37,950 nucleotides of DNA. Origin: Gammaproteobacteria bacterium. GTDB lineage: Bacteria > Pseudomonadota > Gammaproteobacteria > Pseudomonadales > Azotimanducaceae. Within the stretch, counting starts at the first letter, position 1, and each line of letters begins with the position of its first letter. The stretch lies in the NCBI GenBank assembly GCA_020832055.1, contig JAFIFL010000010.1:1-37950 (forward strand), in the 5' to 3' direction. Of the stretch, positions 18,676 through 28,573 are shown one piece after another. Both the position numbers and the translations under genes were made by a program. The notes beneath the pieces are model-generated. The model did no database searches and had not been told where the DNA came from. It saw only the letters and a program-made list of their open reading frames with translations.

Positions 18676-19920
18676 TCAGCTGGTCTTCACGAACTCCGGG
18701 TAGGCCTCGAGGCCGCATTCGGAGAGGTCCACACCTTCGTACTCCTCTTCCTCGGAGACGCGGATGCCCATGACCATCTTGAGGACCGTCCAGACGATGA
18801 AGCTCATCGCGAACGTCCAGATGAAGATGGCTGCGAGACCGAGCAGCTGCGCACCGATGGCAGCACCACCGGTGACGACCACGGCGAGGACACCGAAGAT
18901 ACCGCAGGTGCCGTGCACCGAGATGGCACCGACCGGATCATCGATCTTGATCTTGTCGAGACCGATGATGGACAGGACCACGATGATGCCACCGAGAACG
19001 CCGATGATGGCAGCGGCCAGCGGGGACGGATCGAGCGGGTTGGCGGTGATGGACACCAGACCGGCCAGGGCGCCGTTCAGGGTCATGGTGAGATCCGCCT
19101 TGCCGAACATGATTCGCGCCAGGATCAGCGCACCGAGCACACCACCCGCTGCTGCCAGGTTGGTGTTGACGAACACGGCAGCCACTGCGTTGGCGGAATC
19201 GATGTTGGAGACGATCAGCTCGGAGCCGCCGTTGAAGCCGAACCAGCCGAACCAGAGGATGAAGACCCCGAGCGTGGCCAAAGGCAGGTTGGCACCGGGA
19301 ATGGCACGCGAAGAACCGTCCGGACCGTACTTGCCGGCACGCGGACCGAGCACCAGAACCCCGGCCAGGGCCGCCGCAGCACCACACATGTGGACGATGC
19401 CCGAACCGGCGTAATCGGAGAAGCCGGCAGCGTCGAGCCAGCCTTCGCCCCAGCTCCAGGAGCCCTGAATCGGGTAGATGAAGCCGGTCATCACGACCGC
19501 GAAGGCCAGGAAGGCCCACAGCTTCATGCGCTCAGCCACCGCGCCCGAAACGATGGACATGGCGGTCGCCACGAACACCACCTGGAAGAAATGGTCGGAA
19601 CGGTTGGAGTAGTAGATGTCGCCGTCGGAGGCGAGAGCTTCGGCGGCCGTGTTCTCACCGCCAATCAGGAACCCGAAGCTCGGGAAGTACCCGCCCTCGG
19701 AGATTCCCATGTACATGAGGTAGTACCCCACAAGCATGTACATGACAACCGCAATCGCGAACAGGCCGACGTTTTTGGTGAGAATCTCGGCGGTGTTTTT
19801 CGCCCGCACGAGACCGGCTTCGAGCATGGCAAAGCCGGGCGCCATGAACATGACGAGGACGCCGCAGATCAGAAAATAGAATGTATCTAAGGCGTAATTG
19901 GTCTGTACCAGATCTTCCAC
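18676..19920 (-). CDS. amtB: Ammonium transporter
   Basis: LDTFYFLICGVLVMFMAPGFAMLEAGLVRAKN; DYAGSGIVHMCGAAAALAGVLVLG; GTG start. Confidence 0.96.
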   Translation of the reverse strand: MEDLVQTNYALDTFYFLICGVLVMFMAPGFAMLEAGLVRAKNTAEILTKNVGLFAIAVVMYMLVGYYLMYMGISEGGYFPSFGFLIGGENTAAEALASDGDIYYSNRSDHFFQVVFVATAMSIVSGAVAERMKLWAFLAFAVVMTGFIYPIQGSWSWGEGWLDAAGFSDYAGSGIVHMCGAAAALAGVLVLGPRAGKYGPDGSSRAIPGANLPLATLGVFILWFGWFGFNGGSELIVSNIDSANAVAAVFVNTNLAAAGGVLGALILARIMFGKADLTMTLNGALAGLVSITANPLDPSPLAAAIIGVLGGIIVVLSIIGLDKIKIDDPVGAISVHGTCGIFGVLAVVVTGGAAIGAQLLGLAAIFIWTFAMSFIVWTVLKMVMGIRVSEEEEYEGVDLSECGLEAYPEFVKTS

Positions 19921-20053
19921 AGTGAAGTCCTCCTTACGAGGTCTGGCTTTAAGGCTGAAAGTGATTGGCCGCTTTCGAGTGGCGTTTCGATAGCAACGGT
20001 CGGCAGGTCAATGACCGTGGCTTTCGAAGTCGCCCTCGCGACCGGCTTGCGTC

Positions 20054-20446
<393 letters not shown>

Positions 20447-20474
20447 TCACCGGGCCTTCGCCCTTTGAAGATCT

Positions 20475-20496
20475 GTCCCGGGACCGAAGTCCCGGG
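20475..20496. terminator. Stem-loop downstream of the TorF-like porin, possible terminator
   Basis: tcccgggac-cgaa-gtcccggga perfect 9-bp stem; no clear U-tract. Confidence 0.4.
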
Positions 20497-20524
20497 AGCA
20501 GAAGGCAAGTCTACGCGTTCGTGC

Positions 20525-21274
20525 TCAGAAGCTCTTGCCGACGGAAAACACGGCAGTCGCGCTGCAGGCCTTGTCGCCACCAAAGCACTCACTACGGCTC
20601 AGATCCGTATCCACGTAGGACAGGGACCAGTCGAGGCCATAGGCTTCTTTGGAAAGCGTGATGCTCCAATCGAGATAGCTGCTGCCCGCACTTACGCCGG
20701 TACCAGCGAGCTCGAGGAAGTCATCCATGTTCGAACTGTTCTTGAAGATGTTGGATCCGAGGTGGAAACCGAGCGCGAACTCACCCGGCAGTTCGATTTC
20801 ATAGGAGCCATGAACGTAGAAGTAGCGACCGGTCTCCGCAAAGTAATCCGGCGAGTAGTCGACGCCAAAGTTGACCCCGGCCCAGGAGACGCTGGCGTAG
20901 ATCTCCCAGAAATCGAGGTTCGGGTTTTCGCCATCCTTCGGATAGCCGTAGTAGAGAACGCCGATGTCGAAGTCGATTTCAGAGTTGAAGGACCCCGCAA
21001 AGCCCATGTAGGGATCGAGTTCCAGGGCACCGCCCGAGAAAGAGACGTTGGAACCCCAGAGACCGGCATAGAATCCGCTCTCGTGCTCGTATTCGATGCC
21101 GCCTTGAACGGTGAAGGAGCGATCGGTCTGCGAAATGCCGCGGAAGCGGTAATCGGTGCCGATGAGGACCTCACCGGAGAAAGCGCCTTCCGTGAGTTCC
21201 TGGGCCTGAACTGCCGTCATGGCTGAGGTCAGCAGAGCGGCACCGGCGATGACTTGCTTGTACGGTACGTTCAT
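20525..21274 (-). CDS. TorF-family putative porin
   Basis: Signal peptide MNVPYKQVIAGAALLTSAMTAVQAQ; LIGTDYRFRGISQTDRSFTVQGGIEYEHESGFYAGLWGSNVSF; beta-rich, ends VFSVGKSF. Confidence 0.85.
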   Translation of the reverse strand: MNVPYKQVIAGAALLTSAMTAVQAQELTEGAFSGEVLIGTDYRFRGISQTDRSFTVQGGIEYEHESGFYAGLWGSNVSFSGGALELDPYMGFAGSFNSEIDFDIGVLYYGYPKDGENPNLDFWEIYASVSWAGVNFGVDYSPDYFAETGRYFYVHGSYEIELPGEFALGFHLGSNIFKNSSNMDDFLELAGTGVSAGSSYLDWSITLSKEAYGLDWSLSYVDTDLSRSECFGGDKACSATAVFSVGKSF

Positions 21275-21445
21275 TGAAACGTCCCCTTAGACTGGAGTGT
21301 TGTGAATGTTTCGGGCCGCCCCCTTCGGTGCAGTGCAGCCCTGTCCAACACCGGGTAACGCCCCCATGGCTTGAGACATCCCCCGGAGCCGCTCGCCTGC
21401 ATGGACGACACGGCATCGATCCAGAGAATGCAGAATCCATGCCCA

Positions 21446-21467
21446 GTCTTGAAACATGTTTCAAGAC
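21446..21467. promoter_or_regulatory. Perfect 22-bp palindrome, candidate operator
   Basis: gtcttgaaaca|tgtttcaagac in the porin-ubiK divergent intergenic region. Confidence 0.6.
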
Positions 21468-21672
21468 AATGACTTGAGACTCTGAGACCAGATCCTCGCG
21501 AGCCATGCGCACCGCAACGGGGCGCCGCACCAATGGCGCGCACTAAGTTGGCGCACCATTTCGGTGCGGTTCGCGCTCGGCAGCAGAGCGCCCTTGGAAT
21601 CAGCCCTGGCGCACAGCAAAGCGGGACAAATGCCCTCGACCCCGCCATGCACGCGCCCTAAGCTGACCCGAC

Positions 21673-21954
21673 ATGCCCCCTGAGAGAGCCCGCGCCATGC
21701 CCGCCGATGACCCGTTTCGCCAGCTCGCCGATCAGATCCGCGCAATGCTGCCGAAGGGCGCTCCCGCCCTGCCGCCAGAGTTCCAGGACAACCTCAACGC
21801 GCTGGTACAGGGCGCGCTGTCGCGGTCGGCTCTGGTGACCCGGGAGGAATTCGAGGTCCAGCAGGCCGTTCTGCGGCGCACCCGCGAGAAACTGGAGGCT
21901 CTGGAGAAGGAAGTGGAGCGGCTGGAGCAGGCCCAGACGATCAGGGACAGATAA
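21673..21954 (+). CDS. ubiK: Ubiquinone biosynthesis accessory factor UbiK (BMFP/YqiC family)
   Basis: DPFRQLADQIRAMLPKGAPALPPEFQDNLNALVQGALSRSALVTREEFEVQQAVLRRTREKLEALEKEVERLE; may start at the internal ATG (MPADDPF). Confidence 0.9.
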   Translation: MPPERARAMPADDPFRQLADQIRAMLPKGAPALPPEFQDNLNALVQGALSRSALVTREEFEVQQAVLRRTREKLEALEKEVERLEQAQTIRDR

Positions 21955-21969
21955 GGAGGACATGGCGAG

Positions 21970-23505
21970 ATGGCGTTCGCCGTCACCTGGGGCCGGGCCA
22001 GCGTCGGCATGGATGCCCCCCCGGTCCGGGTGGAAGCCCACATCACCGGCGGTCTGCCTTCATTCAACATCGTCGGACTCGCCGAAACGGCCGTCCGTGA
22101 AAGCCGGGACCGGGTCCGCAGCGCCCTCCTCAACAGCTCCTACTTCTACCCGAAAGACCACCGCATCACCGTCAATCTGGCCCCTGCCGACCTGCCCAAG
22201 ACCGGAGGCCGCTTCGATCTGGCCATCGCCATGGCCATCCTCGGTGCCAGCGGGCAGCTCGCGGCCGATCGCCTCGATGGCATCGAGTTTCTCGCCGAGC
22301 TGTCCCTCGAAGGCCACCTGCGTCCGGTACGCGGCGCACTGATCGCGGCGGCGGCTGCAGGGCAGGTGCCGCGGCCCATCATCGTCGCCCGCGGCAACAC
22401 CCTGGAGGCGGCCCTGCCCGAGCAGGCCCGGGCCTTTCCGGCCAACTGCCTGACCGACGTCGTCCAGCACATCCACGAAGGCCACGTCCTCCAGCAGGCC
22501 CCGCGACTGGTGAGGACTGCAGCGAGTCACGGTGGCAGCCTGGCCGAAGTCCGGGGCCACCACGCCCCGAAAAGGGCCCTGATCATCGCGGCAGCGGGTG
22601 GCCACAATCTCTTGATGCACGGCCCACCAGGTACCGGCAAGACGCTGCTCGCCCGGTGCCTGCCGAGCCTGTTGCCACCCCTTTCCAGCGACGAGGCCCT
22701 GGCTGTCGCAGCGGTCCATTCCCTGGCAGGGCGCCTCGATGACGGCATGCTTCCCGGACGCCCCTTCCGGGCGCCACACCACAGCGCCACTGCTGCAGCG
22801 CTGGTGGGTGGCGGCAGCGATCCCGTGCCGGGAGAGGTATCCCTGGCCCATCAGGGTGTGCTGTTTCTGGATGAGCTGCCCGAGTTCACCCGCAGCGTGC
22901 TGGAGAATCTGCGCGAACCCATGGAGGCAGGCACCGTCGTGATTGCCCGGGCCAAGGCCAGGGCCGAGTTCCCGGCAGCTTTCCAGCTCGTCGCGGCCAT
23001 GAACCCCTGCCCGGCCGGACGCGACTGCCGAGGCGGCGTCAGCTGCGTTTGTCCGGCCGATGCTCTGCGCCGTTACCAGGGCCGCCTGTCAGCGCCGCTG
23101 CTCGATCGCATTGACCTGCAGGTGGAGGTCCCCGCCGTTCCGGTGGAAGTGCTCGCCGCAGCCAGCCGCACCGAGATCGAGCCACGCAGCGAGGAAGACG
23201 CTGCTGCCCGCAACATCATCGCCCGGGCCCGGCAGGTCGCCAGCGCGCGCCAGGGCATGGTGAATGCGCGTCTCGGCCCCCAGGCCACGGAGAGGATCTG
23301 CCGGCCGGATACAGATGGGCTGACGCTGCTCGAACGCGCCGCCGCCCGCATGGGCCTGTCCGCCCGGGGCTGGCACCGTACCTTGCGGGTGGCCCGGACC
23401 CTGGCTGACATGCGCGAGTCTCGGGGCATCGGCCGCGAAGACATCGCCGAGGCCTTGGCGTTCCGCGAACAGTTCGGTGCGGCTCAGACATCCAAGCCGG
23501 GCTGA
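21970..23505 (+). CDS. comM: YifB-family Mg chelatase-like AAA ATPase (ComM)
   Basis: LAETAVRESRDRVRSAL; Walker A HGPPGTGKTLLARCLP; LFLDELPEFTRSVLENLREP; CNPC-like AMNPCPAG. Confidence 0.95.
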   Translation: MAFAVTWGRASVGMDAPPVRVEAHITGGLPSFNIVGLAETAVRESRDRVRSALLNSSYFYPKDHRITVNLAPADLPKTGGRFDLAIAMAILGASGQLAADRLDGIEFLAELSLEGHLRPVRGALIAAAAAGQVPRPIIVARGNTLEAALPEQARAFPANCLTDVVQHIHEGHVLQQAPRLVRTAASHGGSLAEVRGHHAPKRALIIAAAGGHNLLMHGPPGTGKTLLARCLPSLLPPLSSDEALAVAAVHSLAGRLDDGMLPGRPFRAPHHSATAAALVGGGSDPVPGEVSLAHQGVLFLDELPEFTRSVLENLREPMEAGTVVIARAKARAEFPAAFQLVAAMNPCPAGRDCRGGVSCVCPADALRRYQGRLSAPLLDRIDLQVEVPAVPVEVLAAASRTEIEPRSEEDAAARNIIARARQVASARQGMVNARLGPQATERICRPDTDGLTLLERAAARMGLSARGWHRTLRVARTLADMRESRGIGREDIAEALAFREQFGAAQTSKPG

Positions 23506-23612
23506 ACCGTCCTGCTTGTGCTTGTGGGGGGACCTGCCGCTCCACTAACCTTGCGCTCCCGCTGCCGTCCAGCCGGCACCCCCACCCTCACCATCGGAGC
23601 ATCCCCCATCCC

Positions 23613-25619
23613 GTGGACCTGAATCCGCAGCAAATGGCCGCCGTCCGGCATCTGCACGGCCCACTGCTGGTGCTGGCCGGTGCCGGCAGCGGCAAGACCC
23701 GTGTGATCACCGCCAAGATCAGTCACCTGCTGCGTACCGGCGGGCTCGAACCGGAGCAGGTGTTCGCGGTGACCTTCACCAATCGTGCGGCCAGGGAGAT
23801 GAGCGAGCGGGTCATCGCCGATGCCGGGCGGGCGGGCCGCAAGGTCTCGGTGTCCACCTTCCATCGCCTGGGCCTGCGCATCATCCGGGAAGATCCGGCA
23901 GCGGTGGGGCTCAAACCCGGATTCTCCATCTTCAATTCCGGTGACGCGGAATCCCTGATGCGTGAACTGCTGCGCATGCACTGGGGAGGCGAAGTGGACG
24001 CCACCGCCCTGCGTGATGCCAGTCGGGCTGCCGTGGGCATGATCTCGAACTGGAAGAATGCCCTGCTGACACCGGAGCAGGCGGCGGCTTCTGCGCGCAG
24101 CACCCTCGACCGGACCCACGCAGCGGTCTACCGCGACTATCAGAACCACCTGCTGATGAGCAACGCGGTGGACTTCGACGACCTGTTGCTGCATCCGGTG
24201 CGCCTGCTGCATCAGGCATCGGATCGGCGGGCGCTGTGGCAGGCCCGGGTGCGCTATCTCCTGGTGGACGAGTATCAGGACACCAACGGCGCCCAGTACG
24301 AACTGATCCGACTGCTCACCGGCGAACGCGGCGCCTTCACGGTGGTGGGCGACGACGACCAGTCCATCTACGCCTGGCGGGGCGCGAGGCCGGACAACCT
24401 GGTGACCCTGGCCCGCGACTTTCCCGACCTCGCGGTGGTGAAACTCGAGCAGAACTACCGCTCGCGCAGCAACATCTTGAAGAGCGCCAATGCCCTGATC
24501 AGCCACAACCCCCACCTGTTCGAGAAACGGCTCTGGAGCGAGCGTGGGCCGGGTGATCTCGTGCGCATCGTGGAACTCGACGACGACGATGCGGAAGCAG
24601 ACCGGGTGGCCAGCGAGATCGTCGGGCAGCATGCACGGCGGCGCTGCGGCTGGGGCGAGTTCGCGGTGGTCTATCGCTCCAACCATCAGGCCCGGGCTCT
24701 GGAACTGCGACTGCAGGCCATGAAGGTGCCCTACCGTATCAGTGGCGGCGGCTCCTTCTTCGATCGCGGCGAGGTCCGCGACGCCCTGGCCTACTACCGC
24801 CTGCTGGTGAACCCCGACGATGACGGCGCCCTGCTGCGGGTGATCAATGTGCCCCGGCGACAGCTCGGCGCAGCCACGCTGGGCGCCCTGCAGCGAATGG
24901 CCAATCGCCGTCGCAGCGCCCTGCTGCCCGCCATCGATGCCAGCGACCTCGCCACCGAGGTGGGCGGCAGCGCCGCCCGCCGTCTGATCGGATTCCGCGA
25001 CTGGCTCAGCCACTGGCGCGGACAGCTGCAGCGCCCGGCGGTGGCCCTGCGGGACCTGCTCACCGATGTCGACTATGAGGGCTGGCTGGCCGGGCTGAGC
25101 AAGGACGATGCGCAACTGGCCCGGATCCGCTGGAGCAATATCGAACTGCTGCTGGCGGCCATCGAGCGCCGCAGTCTGGCCGGCGACGATCCGGCGGAGA
25201 TCCTGCGCAGTCTGGCCCTGGACGATTCACTGGATCGCGACGATGACGACGAGGTGGATCCAGAACAGGTCCAGCTGCTGACCCTGCACGCCGCCAAGGG
25301 ACTGGAATTCGCCCATGTCTGGCTGATGGGCTTCGAGGAGGGCTTGCTGCCCCACCGCAACTGCATTACCGACGAGCAGGTGGCCGAGGAGCGCAGGCTG
25401 GCCTACGTGGGACTGACCCGGGCCATGGAGAGCCTGACCCTGACTTTGACCCGCAAACGCCGCGCCCGAGGCGAAAGCCGCCGCTCGGAGCCCAGCCGCT
25501 TCCTGGCCGAGCTGCCGAATGAGCACTACGAATGGGAAGGCCGGGAGGACGAACCGGAGGAGCGCAAGGAGGCGCGGGTGCGGGAGTCCCTCGACGCCCT
25601 GAAGAACCTGCTGGACTGA
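23613..25619 (+). CDS. rep: ATP-dependent DNA helicase Rep
   Basis: GTG start; MDLNPQQMAAVRHLHGPLLVLAGAGSGKTRVI; VGDDDQSIYAWRGARPDNL; LTLHAAKGLEF; LAYVGLTRA. Confidence 0.95.
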   Translation: MDLNPQQMAAVRHLHGPLLVLAGAGSGKTRVITAKISHLLRTGGLEPEQVFAVTFTNRAAREMSERVIADAGRAGRKVSVSTFHRLGLRIIREDPAAVGLKPGFSIFNSGDAESLMRELLRMHWGGEVDATALRDASRAAVGMISNWKNALLTPEQAAASARSTLDRTHAAVYRDYQNHLLMSNAVDFDDLLLHPVRLLHQASDRRALWQARVRYLLVDEYQDTNGAQYELIRLLTGERGAFTVVGDDDQSIYAWRGARPDNLVTLARDFPDLAVVKLEQNYRSRSNILKSANALISHNPHLFEKRLWSERGPGDLVRIVELDDDDAEADRVASEIVGQHARRRCGWGEFAVVYRSNHQARALELRLQAMKVPYRISGGGSFFDRGEVRDALAYYRLLVNPDDDGALLRVINVPRRQLGAATLGALQRMANRRRSALLPAIDASDLATEVGGSAARRLIGFRDWLSHWRGQLQRPAVALRDLLTDVDYEGWLAGLSKDDAQLARIRWSNIELLLAAIERRSLAGDDPAEILRSLALDDSLDRDDDDEVDPEQVQLLTLHAAKGLEFAHVWLMGFEEGLLPHRNCITDEQVAEERRLAYVGLTRAMESLTLTLTRKRRARGESRRSEPSRFLAELPNEHYEWEGREDEPEERKEARVRESLDALKNLLD

Positions 25620-25758
25620 GCCCCGAATGAACGCGCCAAAGCGGCATTCCCGGCCATTCCTCGGACACTAATGAGGCTTTCGGGGGCAGCTTTCCGGGTA
25701 TCCAGAAACGTGCAAAGTGGACGCCGGCGGCCCCTCTCGAAGCCGCCAGCAGACAGGA

Positions 25759-26187
25759 TCACTGCACCGATTCGACCATCCAGTCCACGGTCTTCTTCAG
25801 TTCTTCCTCAGTGCAATCGAAACAGGTCCCACCAGGCGGCATGGCGCCCTTACCGTTGATGGTCGTGGCGTAGAGCGTATCCATGCCCTGAGCGATTCGC
25901 GGCTCCCAGGCTTCTGCGGTCATCAGCGGTGCGCCGGCCACACCGCCGACGTGACAGCTGGCGCAGAACTGATTGTAGATGGCCTGGGGATCACGCGGCT
26001 CACGCTGGGCCACGACTTCCGCTTCGCCTTCCTCCTCGGTGGCCACCACACGCAGCTGTCCGAAGGGCGCGATGCGCTCGCGAATCTCAGCCTCGGTGCC
26101 CGGCGCGAAGGCACTGGCTCCCGCAGCTGCGGCGGTCAGGATCACGATGGCCAGCACTCGCGTGGCGATGACAGACAAATGAAGCAT
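25759..26187 (-). CDS. Cytochrome c5-like c-type cytochrome
   Basis: CASCH heme motif; AQGMDTLYATTINGKGAMPPGGTCFDCTEEELKKTVDWMV; N-terminal signal/anchor from ATG 26187. Confidence 0.9.
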   Translation of the reverse strand: MLHLSVIATRVLAIVILTAAAAGASAFAPGTEAEIRERIAPFGQLRVVATEEEGEAEVVAQREPRDPQAIYNQFCASCHVGGVAGAPLMTAEAWEPRIAQGMDTLYATTINGKGAMPPGGTCFDCTEEELKKTVDWMVESVQ

Positions 26188-26312
26188 GTTCACTCCGAAG
26201 ATTGGCGCCCGATAGAAACGAGGCGGGCCGACGACTCCCGGCCCGGACCGGCGGATTATAGCCAAACGGGCCCGCCAAGGCATTCGCCCTTGGCCATGCC
26301 CTCCACAGATGC

Positions 26313-27518
26313 TCACGCCGAAGCGTCGAAGAGCTCCCGACCGATGAGCATGCGGCGGATCTCGCTGGTGCCGGCGCCGATCTCGTAGAGCTTGGCATCC
26401 CGCAGCAGCCGGCCTGCCGGATAGTCATTGATGTAGCCGTTGCCGCCGAGGGCCTGAATGGCCTGCAGCGCCACCTGAGTGGCCTGCTCGGCGGCAAAGA
26501 GGATGCAGCCGGCCGCATCGAAGCGGGTGGTCCGACCCGAATCACAGGCTCGGGCAACGGCGTAGACGTAGCTGCGGGCGGCGTTGGTCAGGGTGTACAT
26601 GTCCGCCAGCTTCGCCTGCATGAGCTGGAAGCTGCCGATGGGCTGGCCGAACTGCTGGCGCTCGTGGAGGTAAGGCGCCACCAGTTCCAGGCAGGCCTGC
26701 ATGATGCCCACGGGGCCCGCCGCCAGCACCACGCGCTCGAAATCCAGGCCGCTCATGAGCACGGCAGCACCGCGCCCCACCTCGCCCAGCACCCGGTCAG
26801 CGGGCAGGAAGCAGTCCTCGAACACCAGCTCACCGGTCTCCGAGCCGCGCATGCCGAGCTTGTCGAGCTTCTGGGCGCAGCTGAAGCCGGCATCGCCCCG
26901 CTCGACGAGAAACGCCGTCACGCCCTTGCTGCCAAGGGCGGGGTCCACGGTGGCATAGACCACCAGCACATCGGCGCCGGGGCCGTTGGTGATCCAGAAC
27001 TTGGTGCCGTTGAGGCGGTAGCCGCCGTCCGCTTCGCGGCCGCGGAGCTTCATACTCATCACATCCGAGCCGGCTCCCGGTTCGCTCATGGCCAGGGCTC
27101 CGAGATGTTCCCCGGAGATCAGCCCCGGCAGGTATTTCGATTTCTGTTCGTCGCTGCCCCAACGGCGGATCTGATTAATGCAGAGGTTGGCGTGGGCACC
27201 GTAGGACAGGCCCACGGAGGCGGAGACCCGGCTGATCTCTTCCAGCGCCACGCACTGGGCCAGATAGCCGAGGCCGGACCCGCCCCATTCCTCTTCCACG
27301 GTGATGCCGTGCAGGCCGAGTTCACCGAACCTCGGCCACAAGTCACGGGGAAACACGTCGCTTCGGTCGATCTCGGCGGCCCGAGGTGCCAGCTCCTTCT
27401 CGCACAGCGCCCGCACCGAAGCACGCAGCATGTCGAGATCCTCTCCAAGGCCGAAATCGAACTCTGGCAGCGCTTGGGCCACGGCCCGCTCTCCTAGCAA
27501 ATGGACGGGCAAGCACAA
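26313..27518 (-). CDS. Isovaleryl-CoA dehydrogenase-like acyl-CoA dehydrogenase
   Basis: [92 protein letters not shown]; start may be GTG at 27482. Confidence 0.93.
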   Translation of the reverse strand: MCLPVHLLGERAVAQALPEFDFGLGEDLDMLRASVRALCEKELAPRAAEIDRSDVFPRDLWPRFGELGLHGITVEEEWGGSGLGYLAQCVALEEISRVSASVGLSYGAHANLCINQIRRWGSDEQKSKYLPGLISGEHLGALAMSEPGAGSDVMSMKLRGREADGGYRLNGTKFWITNGPGADVLVVYATVDPALGSKGVTAFLVERGDAGFSCAQKLDKLGMRGSETGELVFEDCFLPADRVLGEVGRGAAVLMSGLDFERVVLAAGPVGIMQACLELVAPYLHERQQFGQPIGSFQLMQAKLADMYTLTNAARSYVYAVARACDSGRTTRFDAAGCILFAAEQATQVALQAIQALGGNGYINDYPAGRLLRDAKLYEIGAGTSEIRRMLIGRELFDASA

Positions 27519-27569
27519 CCGATAGCATCGACCACGTCAATGGCCGGCATCCTCGCCGGCTGGCCGGTT

Positions 27570-28442
27570 TCAGGGTTTCGTCCCCGTGGTCAGGGGCATG
27601 GATGCGTCCCGCACCCATTCCGCCATGGAACCGTCGTAGACGGCCACAGCCTCCTGGCCGAGCAGCTGACAGGCGAAGCCATCCACCGTGGCGGAGATCC
27701 CGCCCCCGCAGTAGGCAATGACGCGTTCTGCATCAAGCAACCCCTGCGCCTTCAGCTCATCACGCAGCGCAGAGGCAGCCTTGAAGTGACCGTTTTCGAG
27801 CAGCTCGTCGTAATGCAGGTTCAGGCTACCGGGGATGTGCCCCCGTCGGCCGTAATGCATCGCCCCGGTCCCGGCATAGACCTCGGGCGACAGGGCATTA
27901 ATGGTGCAGACACCGGAGGTCGACATGCTCCGAGCCACTTCGTCCTTGTCCACGAACAATTCCGGTCGCGGCGACGCCCGGTACGTCTGTGGGGGCAGCG
28001 ATGGCCGGTCCGTGGCGACGGGCTGATTCGCCGCCAGCCAGGCCTCGAGCCCACCATCGAGGACGGCAACGTCATCGTGACCGGCGTAGCGCAGCAGCCA
28101 CCAGGCCCGGGTCGCCCACATCACGTGTCCGCTGGAGTAGATCACCACCCGGTGCTCAGGGCCGATGCCAAGCGTTCCCAGGGCCTCCGCCAGTGCATCG
28201 GGGCTCGGTCGCGAGAAACCGAGCCCGGTCGAGGTATCCGAAAAACTCCGAATCTGATCCATGAACACGGCACCGGGAATGTGCCCGGCACAGTAGGCTT
28301 CCCACCCGCTTTCCACGCGGTAACCGTTCTCCGCCAGATGCAGGAACACCGTGGCGTCCACGATGCGCAGACCTGAGTCCAGGTACTGCTCCGCCAGAGC
28401 TTGAACGGAAGTCAGGAACTGCGGGTGCCGATAGGCATCCAT
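27570..28442 (-). CDS. Sulfurtransferase (tandem rhodanese domains)
   Basis: VVIYSSGHVMWATRAWWLLRYAGHDDVAVLDGGLEAW; active-site loop YCGGGISA. Confidence 0.92.
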   Translation of the reverse strand: MDAYRHPQFLTSVQALAEQYLDSGLRIVDATVFLHLAENGYRVESGWEAYCAGHIPGAVFMDQIRSFSDTSTGLGFSRPSPDALAEALGTLGIGPEHRVVIYSSGHVMWATRAWWLLRYAGHDDVAVLDGGLEAWLAANQPVATDRPSLPPQTYRASPRPELFVDKDEVARSMSTSGVCTINALSPEVYAGTGAMHYGRRGHIPGSLNLHYDELLENGHFKAASALRDELKAQGLLDAERVIAYCGGGISATVDGFACQLLGQEAVAVYDGSMAEWVRDASMPLTTGTKP

Positions 28443-28573
28443 GCCGAGTCTCCTCTATTGGCTTGGTTCCACGTTGCGACCACCTCATTGTCGATGGCCT
28501 GCCCGCATTTCGAAACTCGGGGCCAGATGGCAGGCTGACCCCTGCGCGTTGCCAAACGGATGGTCCGACGCAT

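Noticed and set aside
19921-20053. Looked for sigma54 (GG-N10-GC) promoters upstream of amtB, glnK and the porin
   Set aside because: No site with correct GG/GC spacing was found; the closest string near 21330-21350 (TGGACAGGGCTGCA) has the wrong spacing
23484-25115. 543-aa minus-strand ORF antisense to rep
   Set aside because: rep is certain on the plus strand; the antisense frame is an artefact of codon composition
28443-28573. Possible small gene between the rhodanese and the CPHC-CcdA fusion
   Set aside because: Short ORFs in both strands lack start context or recognisable domains; treated as intergenic
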